From NCBI RefSeq assembly GCF_029227915.1, contig NC_079887.1:27837650-27901649 (forward strand): DNA of 64,000 nt, given 5' to 3'. The notes below the pieces were generated by a model. That model made no database searches, was not told where the DNA came from, and saw only the letters and a program-made list of their open reading frames with translations. The position numbers and the translations under genes were made by a program. This document shows positions 11,589 through 21,593 of this stretch, piece after piece; the stretch's first letter is position 1; each line of letters opens with the position of its first letter. The stretch comes from Hydractinia symbiolongicarpus (Eukaryota; Cnidaria; Hydrozoa; Anthoathecata; Hydractiniidae).

Positions 11589-13200
11589 CAAGCAAAAACC
11601 CGCGATTTCCCGTAAATCCCGGGCTTGGCCCGTATAGTCAAAAGTATACAAAGGAAGTACCCAGGGAGTAAACTCATTTCCCGAACGATTTTTTAAATTA
11701 TTTTTTTACCACTAAAACGCATGAGACTTGTAGTTTTCAAAAATGTTTTCATTTTTGATGAGACGCTGAATAAAAGCAGTTTAATCGCCGGCAAACGAAA
11801 ACCTGCGATTTCCTTAAATCCCGGACTCGGCCCGTATAGTCAAAAGTATACAAAGAAATTACCCAGGGAGTAAACTCATTTCCAGAACGATTTTTTAAAT
11901 TATTTTTTCACCACTAAATAGCATAAGACTTGTAGTTTTTAAAAATGTTTTCATTTTTGATGAGACGCTGAATAAAAGAAGTTTAATCGCCGGCAAACGA
12001 AAACCCGCGATTTCCCGTAAATCCCGGGCTTGGCCCGTATAGTCAAAAGTATACAAAGAATGTACCCAGGGAGTAAATTCATTTCCCGAACGATTTTTTA
12101 TATTATTTTTTTACCACTAAACGCATGAGACTTGTAGTTTTCAAAAATATTTTCATATTTGATGGGACGCTGAATAAAAGAAGTTTAATCGCCGGCAAAC
12201 GAAAATCCGCGATTTCTCGTAAATCCCGGACTCGGCCCGTATAGTCAAAAGTATACAAGAAAGTACCCAGGGAGTAAACTCATTTCCCGAACGATTTTTT
12301 AAATTATTTTTTCACCACTAAAACGCATGAGACTTGTAGTTTTCAAAAATGTTTTCATTTTTGATGAGACGCTGAATAAAAGAAGTTTAATCGCCGGCAA
12401 ACGAAAACCCGCGATTTCCCGTAATTCCCGGGCCTGGCCCGTATAGTCTAAAGTATACAAAGAAAGTACCCAGGGAGTAAACTCATTTCCCGAACGATTC
12501 TTTAAATTACTTTTTCCCCACTAAAACGCATAAGACTTGTAGTTTTTAAAAATGTTTTCATTTTTGATGAGACGCTGAATAAAAGAAGTTTAATCGCCGG
12601 CAAACGAAAACCCGCGATGTCCCGTAAATCCCGGGCTTGGCCCGTATAGCCAAAAGTATACAAAGAAAGTACCCAGGGAGTAAACTCATTTCCCGAACGA
12701 TTTTTTATATTATTTCTTTACCACTAAACGCATGAGACTTGTAGTTTTCAAAAATATTTTCATATTTGTGGGGACGCTGAATAAAAGAAGTTTAATCGGC
12801 GGCAAACAAAAATCCGCGATTTCCCGTAAATCCCGGACTCGGCCCGTATAGTCAAAAGTATACAAGAAAGTACCCAGGGAGTAAACTCATTTCCCGAACG
12901 ATTTTTTAAATTATTTTTTCACCACTAAAACGCATGAGACTTGTAGTTTTCAAAAATGTTTTCATTTTTGATGAGACGCTGAATAAAAGAAGTTTAATCG
13001 CCGGCAAACGAAAACCCGCGATTTCCCGTAAATCCCGGGCCTGGCCCGTATAGTCAAAAGTATACAAAGAAAGTACCCAGGAAGTAAACTCATTTCCCGA
13101 ACGATTTTTTAAATTATTTTTTGACCACTAAAACGCATAAGACTTGTAGTTTTTAAAAATGTTTTCATTTTTGATGAGACGCTGAATAAAAGCAGTTTAA
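11589..13200 (+). repeat. Satellite higher-order block, copy B (offsets 1418 and 2632)
   Basis: The left part of this block (11589-12605) repeats 10171-11187 with a constant 1418-bp offset (7 monomers). The whole block repeats at 14221-15830 with a 2632-bp offset (13 monomers). Diagnostic shared changes include cccgcgatgtcccg (about 12611 and 15243), ggcggcaaac (about 12797 and 15429) and ttttttgaccac (about 13119 and 15751). The 1418 and 2632 offsets add to the 4050 offset, so three copies of the 5' part lie in this region. Confidence 0.8.
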
Positions 13201-13649
13201 TCGCCGGCAAACGAAAACCCGCGATTTTCCGTAAATCCCGGGCTTGGCACGTATAGTCAAATGTATACAAAGAAAGTACCCTGTGAGTTAACTCATTTCC
13301 AGAACGATTTTTTAAATTATTTTTTCACCACTAAAACGCATAAGACTTGTAGTTTTTAAAAATGTTTTCATTTTTGATGAGACGCTGAATAAAAGAAGTT
13401 TAATCGCCGGCAAACGAAAACCCGCGATTTCCCGTAAATCCCGGCTTGGCCCGTATAGTCAAAAGTGTACAAAGAAAGTACCCAGGGAGTAAACTCATTT
13501 CCCGAACGATTTTTTAAATTATTTTTTCACCACTAAAACGCATGAGACTTGTAGTTTTCAAGAATCTTTTCATTTTAGATGAGACGCTGAATAAAAGCAG
13601 TTTAATCGCCGGGAAACGAAAACCCGCGATTTCCTGTAAATCCCGGGCT

Positions 13650-15830
13650 TGGCACGTATAGTCAAATGTATACAAAAAAAAGTACCCTGTGAGTTAACTC
13701 ATTTCCAGAACGATTTTTTAAATTATTTTTTCACCACTAAAACGCATAAGACTTGTAGTTTTTAAAAATGTTTTCATTTTTGATGAGACGCTGAATAAAA
13801 GAAGTTTAATCGCCGGCAAACGAAAACCCGCGATTTCCCGTAAATCCCGGCTTGGCCCGTATAGTCAAAAGTATACAAAGAAAGTACCCAGGGAGTAAAC
13901 TCATTTCCCGAACGATTTTTTAAATTATTTTTCCACCACTAAAACGCATGAGACTTGTAGTTTTCAAAAATATTTTCATTTTTGATGAGACGCTGAATAA
14001 AAGCAGTTTAATCGCCGGCAAACGAAAACCCGCGATTTCCCTAAATCCTGGACTCGGCCCGTATAGTCAAAAGTATACAAAGAAAGTACCCAGGGAGTAA
14101 ACTCATTTCCAGAACGATTTTTCAAATTATTTTTTCACCACTAAAACGCATAAGACTTGTAGTTTTTAAAAATGTTTTCATTTTTGTTGAGACACTGAAT
14201 AAAAGAAGTTTAATCGCCGGCAAGCAAAAACCCGCGATTTCCCGTAAATCCCGGGCTTGGCCCGTATAGTCAAAAGTATACAAAGGAAGTACCCAGGGAG
14301 TAAACTCATTTCCCGCACGATTTTTTAAATTATTTTTTTACCACTAAAACGCATGAGACTTGTAGTTTTCAAAAATGTTTTCATTTTTGATGAGACGCTG
14401 AATAAAAGCAGTTTAATCGCCGGCAAACGAAAACCTGCGATTTCCTTAAATCCCGGACTCGGCCCGTATAGTCAAAAGTATACAAAGAAATTACCCAGGG
14501 AGTAAACTCATTTCCAGAACGATTTTTTAAATTATTTTCTCACCACTAAATAGCATAAGACTTGTAGTTTTTAAAAATGTTTTCATTTTTGATGAGACGC
14601 TGAATAAAAGAAGTTTAATCGCCGGCAAACGAAAACCCGCGATTTCCCGTAAATCCCGGGCTTGGCCCGTATAGTCAAAAGTATACAAAGAATGTACCCA
14701 GGGAGTAAATTCATTTCCCGAACGATTTTTTATATTATTTTTTTACCACTAAACGCATGAGACTTGTAGTTTTCAAAAATATTTTCATATTTGATGGGAC
14801 GCTGAATAAAAGAAGTTTAATCGCCGGCAAACGAAAATCCGCGATTTCTCGTAAATCCCGGACTCGGCCCGTATAGTCAAAAGTATACAAGAAAGTACCC
14901 AGGGAGTAAACTCATTTCCCGAACGATTTTTTAAATTATTTTTTCACCACTAAAACGCATGAGACTTGTAGTTTTCAAAAATGTTTTCATTTTTGATGAG
15001 ACGCTGAATAAAAGAAGTTTAATCGCCGGCAAACGAAAACCCGCGATTTCCCGTAATTCCCGGGCCTGGCCCGTATAGTCTAAAGTATACTAAAAAAGTA
15101 CCCAGGGAGTAAACTCATTTCCCGAACGATTCTTTAAATTACTTTTTCCCCACTAAAACGCATAAGACTTGTAGTTTTTAAAAATGTTTTCATTTTTGAT
15201 GAGACGCTGAATAAAAGAAGTTTAATCGCCGGCAAACGAAAACCCGCGATGTCCCGTAAATCCCGGGCTTGGCCTGTATAGCCAAAAGTATACAAAGAAA
15301 GTACCCAGGGAGTAAACTCATTTCCCGAACGATTTTTTATATTATTTTTTTACCACTAAACGCATGAGACTTGTAGTTTTCAAAAATATTTTCATATTTG
15401 ATGGGACGCTGAATAAAAGAAGTTTAATCGGCGGCAAACAAAAATCCGCGATTTCCCGTAAATCCCGGACTCGGCCCGTATAGTCAAAAGTATACAAGAA
15501 AGTACCCAGGGAGTAAACTCATTTCCCGAACGATTTTTTAAATTATTTTTTCACCACTAAAACGCATGAGACTTGTAGTTTTCAAAAATGTTTTCATTTT
15601 TGATGAGACGCTGAATAAAAGAAGTTTAATCGCCGGCAAACGAAAACCCGCGATTTCCCGTAAATCCCGGGCCTGGCCCGTATAGTCAAAAGTATACAAA
15701 GAAAGTACCCAGGAAGTAAACTCATTTCCCGAACGATTTTTTAAATTATTTTTTGACCACTAAAACGCATAAGACTTGTAGTTTTTAAAAATGTTTTCAT
15801 TTTTGATGAGACGCTGAATAAAAGAAGTTT
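13650..15830 (+). repeat. Satellite higher-order block, copy C
   Basis: Third copy of the block described at 9600 and 11589. It carries the left part of copy A and the right part of copy B, as expected if a longer ancestral block was duplicated and then partly lost by unequal exchange. Private changes here (for example the 'actaaaaaag' stretch after tctaaag, about 15088) show some divergence after duplication. Confidence 0.75.
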
Positions 15831-18311
15831 AATCGCCGGCAAACGAAAACCCGCGATTTCCCGTAAATCCCGGGCTTGGCCCGTATAGTTAAAAGTATAC
15901 AAAGAAAGTACCCAGGGAGTAAACTCATTTCCCGAACGATTTTTTAAATTATATTTTCACCACTAAAACGCATGAGACTTGTAGTTTTCAAAAATGTTTT
16001 CATTTTTGATGAGACGCTGAATAAAAGAAGTTTAATGGCCGGCAAACGAAAACCCGCGATTTCCCGTAAATCCCGGGCCTGGCCCGTATAGTCAAAAGTA
16101 TACAAAGAAAGTACCCAGGAAGTAAACTCATTTCCCGAACGATTTTTTAAATTATTTTTTGACCACTAAAACGCATAAGACTTGTAGTTTTTAAAAATGT
16201 TTTCATTTTTGATGAGACGCTGAATAAAAGAAGTTTAATCGCCGGCAAACGAAAACCCGCGATTTCCTGTAAATCCCGGGCTTGGCCCGTATAGTTAAAA
16301 GTATACAAAGAAAGTACCCAGGGAGTAAACTTATTTCCCGAACGATTTTTTATATTATTTTTTTACCACTAAACGCATGAGACTTGTAGTTTTCAAAAAT
16401 ATTTTCATATTTGATGGGACGCTGAATAAAAGAAGTTTAATCGCCGGCAAACGAAAATCCGAGATTTCCCGTAAATCCTGGACTCGGCCCGTATAGTCAA
16501 AAGTATACAAGAAAGTACCCAGGGAGTAAACTCATTTCCCGAACGATTTTTTAAATTACTTTTTCACCACTAAAACGCATGAGACTTGTAGTTTTTAAAA
16601 ATGTTTTCATTTTTGATGAGACGCTGAATAAAAGAAGTTTAATCGCCGGCAAACGAAAGCCTGCGATTTCCCGTAAATCCTGGACTCGGCCCGTATAGTC
16701 AAAAGTATACAAAGAAAGTACCCAGGGAGTATACTCATTTCCCAAACGATTTTTTAAATTATTATTTCACCACTAAAACGCATGAGACTTGTAGTTTTCA
16801 AGAATCTTTTCATTTTTGATGAGACGCTGAATAAAAGCAGTTTAATCGCCGGCAAACGAAAACCCGCGATTTTCCGTAAATCCCGGGCTTGGCACGTATA
16901 GTCAAATGTATACAAAGAAAGTACCCTGTGAGTTAACTCATTTCCAGAACGATTTTTTAAATTAGTTTTTCACCACTAAAACGCATAAGACTTGTAGTTT
17001 TTAAAAATGTTTTCATTTTTAATGAGACGCTGAATAAAAGAAGTTTAATCGCCGGCAAACGAAAACCCGCGATTTCCCGTAAATCCCGGCTTGGCCCGTA
17101 TAGTCAAAAGTATACAAAGAAAGTACCCAGGGAGTAAACTCATTTCCCGAACGATTTTTTAAATTATTTTTTCACCACTAAAACGCATGAGACTTGTAGT
17201 TTTCAAAAATGTTTTCATTTTTGATGAGACGCTGAATAAAAGTAGTTTAATCGCCGGCAAACGAAAACCCGCGATTTCGCTAAATCCTTGACTCGGCCCG
17301 TATAGTCAAAAGTATACAAAGAAAATACCCAGGGAGTAAACTCATTTCCAGAACGATTTTTTAAATTATTTTTTCACCACTAAAACGCATAAGACTTGTA
17401 GTTTTTAAAAATGTTTTCATTTTTGATGAGACGCGGAATAAAAGAAGTTTAATCGCCGGCAAACGAAAACCCGCGATTTCCCGTAAATCCCGGGTTTGGC
17501 CCGTATAGTCAAAAGTATACAAAGAAAGTACCCAGGGAGTAAACTCATTTCCCGAACGATTTTTTATAGTATTTTTTTACCACTAAACGCATGAGACTTG
17601 TAGTTTTTAAAAATATTTTCATATTTGATGGAACGCTGAATAAAAGAAGTTTAATCGCCGGCAAACGAAAACCCGCGATTTCCCGTAAATCCCGGCTTGG
17701 CCCGTATAGTCAAAAGTATACAAAGAAAGTACCCAGGGAGTAAACTCATTTCCCGAACGATTTTTTAAATTATTTTTTCACCACTAAAACGCATGAGACT
17801 TGTAGTTTTCAAAAATGTTTTCATTTTTGATAAGACGCTGAATAAAAGTAGTTTAATCGCCGGCAAACGAAAACCCGCGATTTCGCTAAATCCTGGACTC
17901 GGCCCGTATAGTCAAAAGTATACAAAGAAAATACCCAGGGAGTAAACTCATTTCCAGAACGATTTTTTAAATTATTTTTTCACCACTAAAACGCATAAGA
18001 CTTGTAGTTTTTAAAAATGTTTTCATTTTTGATGAGACGCTGAATAAAAGAAGTTTAATCGCCGGCAAACGAAAACCCGCGATTTCCCGTAAATCCCGGG
18101 TTTGGCCCGTATAGTCAAAAGTATACAAAGAAAGTACCCAGGGAGTAAACTCATTTCTCGAACGATTTTTTAAATTATTTTTTCACCACTAAAACGCATG
18201 AGACTTGTAGTTTTCAAAAATGTTTTCATTTTTGATGAGACGCTGAATAAAAGCAGTTTAATCGCCGGCAAACGAAAACCCGCGATTTCCCTAAACCACG
18301 GACTCGGCCCG

Positions 18312-18340
18312 TTTTTTTTTGATTTTTTTTTGATTTTCTC
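18312..18340 (-). repeat. 3' tail of the LINE: T9-GA-T9-GA on + strand
   Basis: Read on the minus strand the element ends in two copies of TCAAAAAAAAA directly abutting satellite. This short-repeat or A-rich 3' tail fixes the element's orientation and shows target-primed reverse transcription started here. The first T may belong to the satellite (ggcccgt). Confidence 0.75.
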
Positions 18341-18435
18341 TTTATTTAACGTCGATAGATACAATAGTATTTAAATAACTAATTTAAATCGACAACGAAA
18401 CGTAAAACAAGGCAAACAGCGATAAAAAATAAGAA

Positions 18436-18452
18436 AAATAAATAAATAAATA
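18436..18452 (-). repeat. AAAT microsatellite in LINE 3' UTR
   Basis: About four aaat/aaata units on the + strand, lying between the ORF2 stop codon and the 3' tail. Minor low-complexity feature of the element. Confidence 0.7.
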
Positions 18453-18459
18453 AGTAAAG

Positions 18460-21312
18460 TTAAAATATGTATGGTAAATCCATGCATATTTTACAGGTGC
18501 AAACATCACCTTCCCAAAATTTTATTGAGCTACGGAAGGCTTCGAGAGAAGGAGCATTCTTTGTAGCGTCAGGCACAGATATCCATAGCTTCCCTGCAAT
18601 ATTTGATAAAGTATTTAAGCCATAGTACGTTGTCCGACAAGTTGGTCGCCTGATCAAATTAAAGCAACGAAGGTTGTACTTGTTTTCCCTAACAGAAAAT
18701 ATCTCGTTCATATATAGAGGTGACAATCCATTTAAAAATTTGTAAACCTCTTTCATTAAATTCTGTAAATTGATGATGTGGATATTTTTAACATGACTTA
18801 AAGATAAAAGTTCATCGTAACTGCCATTTATATCGTCCTGTATGATTCTTAGACAACGTTCATGAATACGATTGATTCGATTATTCGCAACTTTTCCACA
18901 AAACATCCATACTAAGGGACAGTAAGAAAACTGAGACAAAATAAATGAATTGAAGAGAAAACGCTTCATCTTGGGTGTCAAAAAGGAAGATATCTTTTGA
19001 AGCACGTTGAGTTTCCTACTAGCCTTATTACAGATCTTTTTGACATGCGAATGAAAGTTTAGTCTCGAGTCAATCGTAACACCAAGAAGCACTACAGACG
19101 ATTTACACGCAATTTTCAAATGGTTAAATATCAAACTTTCATCGTGATGACCTAATACAATATATTGATACTTTTTCAAATTTATTGCTAAGTAATTTTC
19201 ATAAAACCAATTATTAACTATGACCAAATTAGTAAGCAGTGTTTGTTTTACATCTTCTAATGAATTTTCACAAGCATATAAGGTGTTATCATCTGCAAAG
19301 TTACAAAGGGATGATTGAATAATGAACCAGAATAAATCGTTTATAGAATAATTGAAAAAAGGAGGTCCTAAGATTGATCCTTGTGGAACTCCAACTTGAA
19401 GAGGAAGCCATTCGCTAAAAGAAGAATTTATTCTGGTTCTCTGAAAACGATTTTTCAAGTATGAGTGAATAAATAATAAAGAAGATTCAGAAAAACCATA
19501 GGCATGCAGCTTTGCAATAAGCAAATCATGGTTGATAGTATCAAAAGCTTTTGAAAGGTCCATTAGCACTGCTCCAACTACACCCTTTTTATCAAGTGTG
19601 CTTTTCCATTGTTCAATCATTCGAATGAGAGCATATTGTGTATTATAACCCTTTCTGAAGCCTGATAGATGAGGGCTGAGTTTGTCATGCATAAAAGTGT
19701 GCATTTGATTAAGAATAATTCTTTCAAAAACCTTTGATAAACAGGGAAACAAGCTAACAGGTCTATAGTTCTCCTTATCATTACAGTCATCATTCTTAAA
19801 AACAGGTATAACCTCTGCAAGTTTTAAATCATCAGGAAAAATATTAGACTGTAAACAAAAATTTATAATATTAGTGAGGATAGGAACAAAGATATGAATA
19901 AACTTTTTCAACATAAAAACTGGAAAATCACCACTAACAGAAGATTTCTTTGCATCCATGTCTTTGATGACTTTGAGAACATCAGGCTGTTCAACCAGCG
20001 AAAAATAGAACTTTTCATCATAACCCACATTTTCACGAATTTTCAAAATACTGATGTGATTAGTATACGAGTGGATTGCATCGTGAATGGTTGCTGTATG
20101 TGTATCATCGTTTGGTTTGATTGGTAAATTTTTCGTGATGTTGGTGTAATATTCATTGAAGATTTTGCATAATTTTTGTTCGTCGGTGACTATCTTTTCT
20201 TTCTCGATTAAGATAATTTTGTTGGTGTTATAACTAACGTTTGAAAACAATGGCTTGACAGACTTCCAGAACTTTTTATTATCAGTAATGCTTGTCATAC
20301 GTAAACCCTTGAAATACGAACGTCTGGTTTTTCGTAATAGGGAAACACAGTAGTTTCTCTGTCTAGTGAAGTTGGACCAATTTTCTTTTGATCGTGATTT
20401 GTTATATATGCGAAGAAGTTTGGATCTGTGCATAATAGCTTTGCGAAGCTCCTTGGTGATAAAAGGTGCGTTATTGAATCTTAGTATTTTCTTTTTCAAT
20501 GGTGCAAAATGGTTTAGCGTAGACGTGATGCATAAATTGAATTGGTTAAAGTCGTAATTGTTCTCAAGTAATTTCAAAAAGTTCATTGATAATGTTCTTT
20601 CAAAATCAAAGTAGTCAATTTTGTTGTAATTTCTGTAGTGTTTCACAATTGGGTCGCCTTTAATCACGTTCATTCTCATCACACTTCCAACAAATAAATG
20701 CCAATCTGATATGCCAGTTTCGATTGTTACACTATTTTTAAAGAAATTTGGTTGATTTGTTAATATGTGATCAATGCAAGAAGGCGAAGTACTTGACTTA
20801 AAGCAGGTTGGTGATTTGATTAGTCTATGGAGGTCGTATGTTGAAATGAAGTTATCGAAATCTGTGTCACTTATTTCCATGTTTAAATCACCCATAATTA
20901 TGATGTTTTCGTGATAGTTGAGATGTGAAATCAATACATTTGCGATTTGAGTTAAAAAGTAGTAATTTTTTTGTAACGGTGGTTTATATGCACCGATTAA
21001 AAGCCATTTGCGTTTTCGAAGATTTATTTCGACAACTAAAACTTCGATATCATCCGGTAAAGTATATTTTCGCAACACTTTGAAGGGAATATTTTCATTT
21101 ATATAGAGTAAAATACCGCCACCATGTCCATTTCTATCTTTCCTCAGAATTGCGTAATTATCTAACTTAAATTGAGCATCAGTGAACGATTCATCTATTT
21201 TCGTTTCAGTTAGAAGCAGAACATCAATATTGTGCTTGAAAGTTAAATCAATTGCTTCGAACTTGTTTCGCAACGAGTTTACGTTCAAATGACCGACTAT
21301 CAAGTTACACAT
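18460..21312 (-). CDS. LINE ORF2: endonuclease and reverse transcriptase, intact
   Basis: A 950-residue polyprotein that nicks target DNA and copies the element RNA at the nick. Residues 1 to about 230 are an APE-like endonuclease: N10/N12 in GHLNVNSL, E36 in TETK, D142 and N144 in GDLN, D181 in the CIDHIL segment, and S202-D203-W-H205 at the end of the domain. The reverse transcriptase spans about 475-745: NYRPVSL (515-521), MDLSKAFD with D585 and D591, VPQGSILGP (642-650), and the catalytic FADD (672-675), where F replaces the more common Y, a tolerated variant in this group. The C-terminal region (about 745-950) is the usual conserved tail of CR1-type proteins and ends with a small CTCKIC cluster. 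The ATG at 21312 begins just before the endonuclease core, leaving no room for a longer N-terminus. TAA stop at 18460. No stop or frameshift interrupts it, so the product is potentially active. Clade assignment (CR1/L2-like rather than jockey) is inference. Confidence 0.93.
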   Translation of the reverse strand: MCNLIVGHLNVNSLRNKFEAIDLTFKHNIDVLLLTETKIDESFTDAQFKLDNYAILRKDRNGHGGGILLYINENIPFKVLRKYTLPDDIEVLVVEINLRKRKWLLIGAYKPPLQKNYYFLTQIANVLISHLNYHENIIIMGDLNMEISDTDFDNFISTYDLHRLIKSPTCFKSSTSPSCIDHILTNQPNFFKNSVTIETGISDWHLFVGSVMRMNVIKGDPIVKHYRNYNKIDYFDFERTLSMNFLKLLENNYDFNQFNLCITSTLNHFAPLKKKILRFNNAPFITKELRKAIMHRSKLLRIYNKSRSKENWSNFTRQRNYCVSLLRKTRRSYFKGLRMTSITDNKKFWKSVKPLFSNVSYNTNKIILIEKEKIVTDEQKLCKIFNEYYTNITKNLPIKPNDDTHTATIHDAIHSYTNHISILKIRENVGYDEKFYFSLVEQPDVLKVIKDMDAKKSSVSGDFPVFMLKKFIHIFVPILTNIINFCLQSNIFPDDLKLAEVIPVFKNDDCNDKENYRPVSLFPCLSKVFERIILNQMHTFMHDKLSPHLSGFRKGYNTQYALIRMIEQWKSTLDKKGVVGAVLMDLSKAFDTINHDLLIAKLHAYGFSESSLLFIHSYLKNRFQRTRINSSFSEWLPLQVGVPQGSILGPPFFNYSINDLFWFIIQSSLCNFADDNTLYACENSLEDVKQTLLTNLVIVNNWFYENYLAINLKKYQYIVLGHHDESLIFNHLKIACKSSVVLLGVTIDSRLNFHSHVKKICNKASRKLNVLQKISSFLTPKMKRFLFNSFILSQFSYCPLVWMFCGKVANNRINRIHERCLRIIQDDINGSYDELLSLSHVKNIHIINLQNLMKEVYKFLNGLSPLYMNEIFSVRENKYNLRCFNLIRRPTCRTTYYGLNTLSNIAGKLWISVPDATKNAPSLEAFRSSIKFWEGDVCTCKICMDLPYIF

Positions 21313-21411
21313 GTTACTGCGACGTAGAGTGAAAATATCATATGTTGAATCAAAAGTATCTGAGGCAGTGTTCGGTGGATCTGTGTTGTAAATTTCGACA
21401 GGTTTTTTGTG

Positions 21412-21593
21412 TCAATCCTCAATCACCTGTAGAAAGTTCCGAGACAATATTGAAGTCCCTTTCATATTTAGGTGAAGGCGACTTCTATTCAATAGCAAGT
21501 CGGGGTTTATATTATCATTATTGATAAAGCAGATGTTTCTTTGTTCGCAAAGATGAGCGAGAGATTTGTTGACTGCCATCACCTTTTCATTTA
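21412..21593 (-). pseudogene. LINE ORF1 C-terminal remnant (5' truncated)
   Basis: The minus-strand frame from the LINE/satellite junction to a TGA at 21412 encodes about 60 residues, containing the stretch LHLNMKGTSILSRNF near its end. A 'HLN..GT..L..NF' ending resembles the C-terminus of the SGNH-hydrolase (esterase) domain of ORF1 proteins in many metazoan CR1-like elements; this is from family resemblance, not a search. The upstream part of ORF1 is absent because the element is truncated here. The open frame continues into satellite (to a chance ATG at 21639), so the fused reading is not a real gene. The stop lies ~99 bp before the ORF2 ATG. Confidence 0.6.

Larger units (their letters stand above)
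5020..18312 (+). repeat. Tandem satellite array, block 2 (~202.5-bp monomer)
   Basis: About 66 monomers in the same orientation as block 1, between the island and the LINE. The first ~270 bp (5020-5286) match 2272-2538 without a difference that I can see. Monomers carrying the one-base deletion 'aagaatttaa' follow one another at about 5096, 5299, 5502 and 5704, a locally homogenised run. Further right, blocks are duplicated at 7-, 13- and 20-monomer offsets (listed separately). The classes with 'cttaatgaaagagg' and 'taaagcccatgag', common right of the LINE, were not found here on reading. The last monomer is cut at 'ggcccgt' by the LINE. Confidence 0.97.
18313..21593 (-). mobile_element. 5'-truncated CR1/L2-like LINE inserted in satellite
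   Basis: A 3.28-kb non-LTR retrotransposon lying on the minus strand inside one satellite monomer. Left of it the monomer reads to ggcccgt; right of it the monomer resumes at gtatagtcaaaagtatac, so at most 2 bp (GT) is duplicated and no satellite sequence is lost. Order on the minus strand: ORF1 3' remnant (21593-21412), ~99-bp spacer, complete ORF2 (21312-18460), ~120-bp 3' UTR with an AAAT microsatellite (about 18436-18452), and the TCAAAAAAAAA-type tail. Very short target duplications and non-poly(A) tails are known in the CR1/L2 group. Truncation inside ORF1 is the usual result of incomplete reverse transcription. The intact ORF2 implies a recent insertion. Confidence 0.9.

Noticed and set aside
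19617-20557. ORFs overlapping the LINE ORF2 (19617-19820 -, 19894-20127 +, 20366-20557 +)
   Set aside because: Shadow frames of the intact reverse transcriptase gene.
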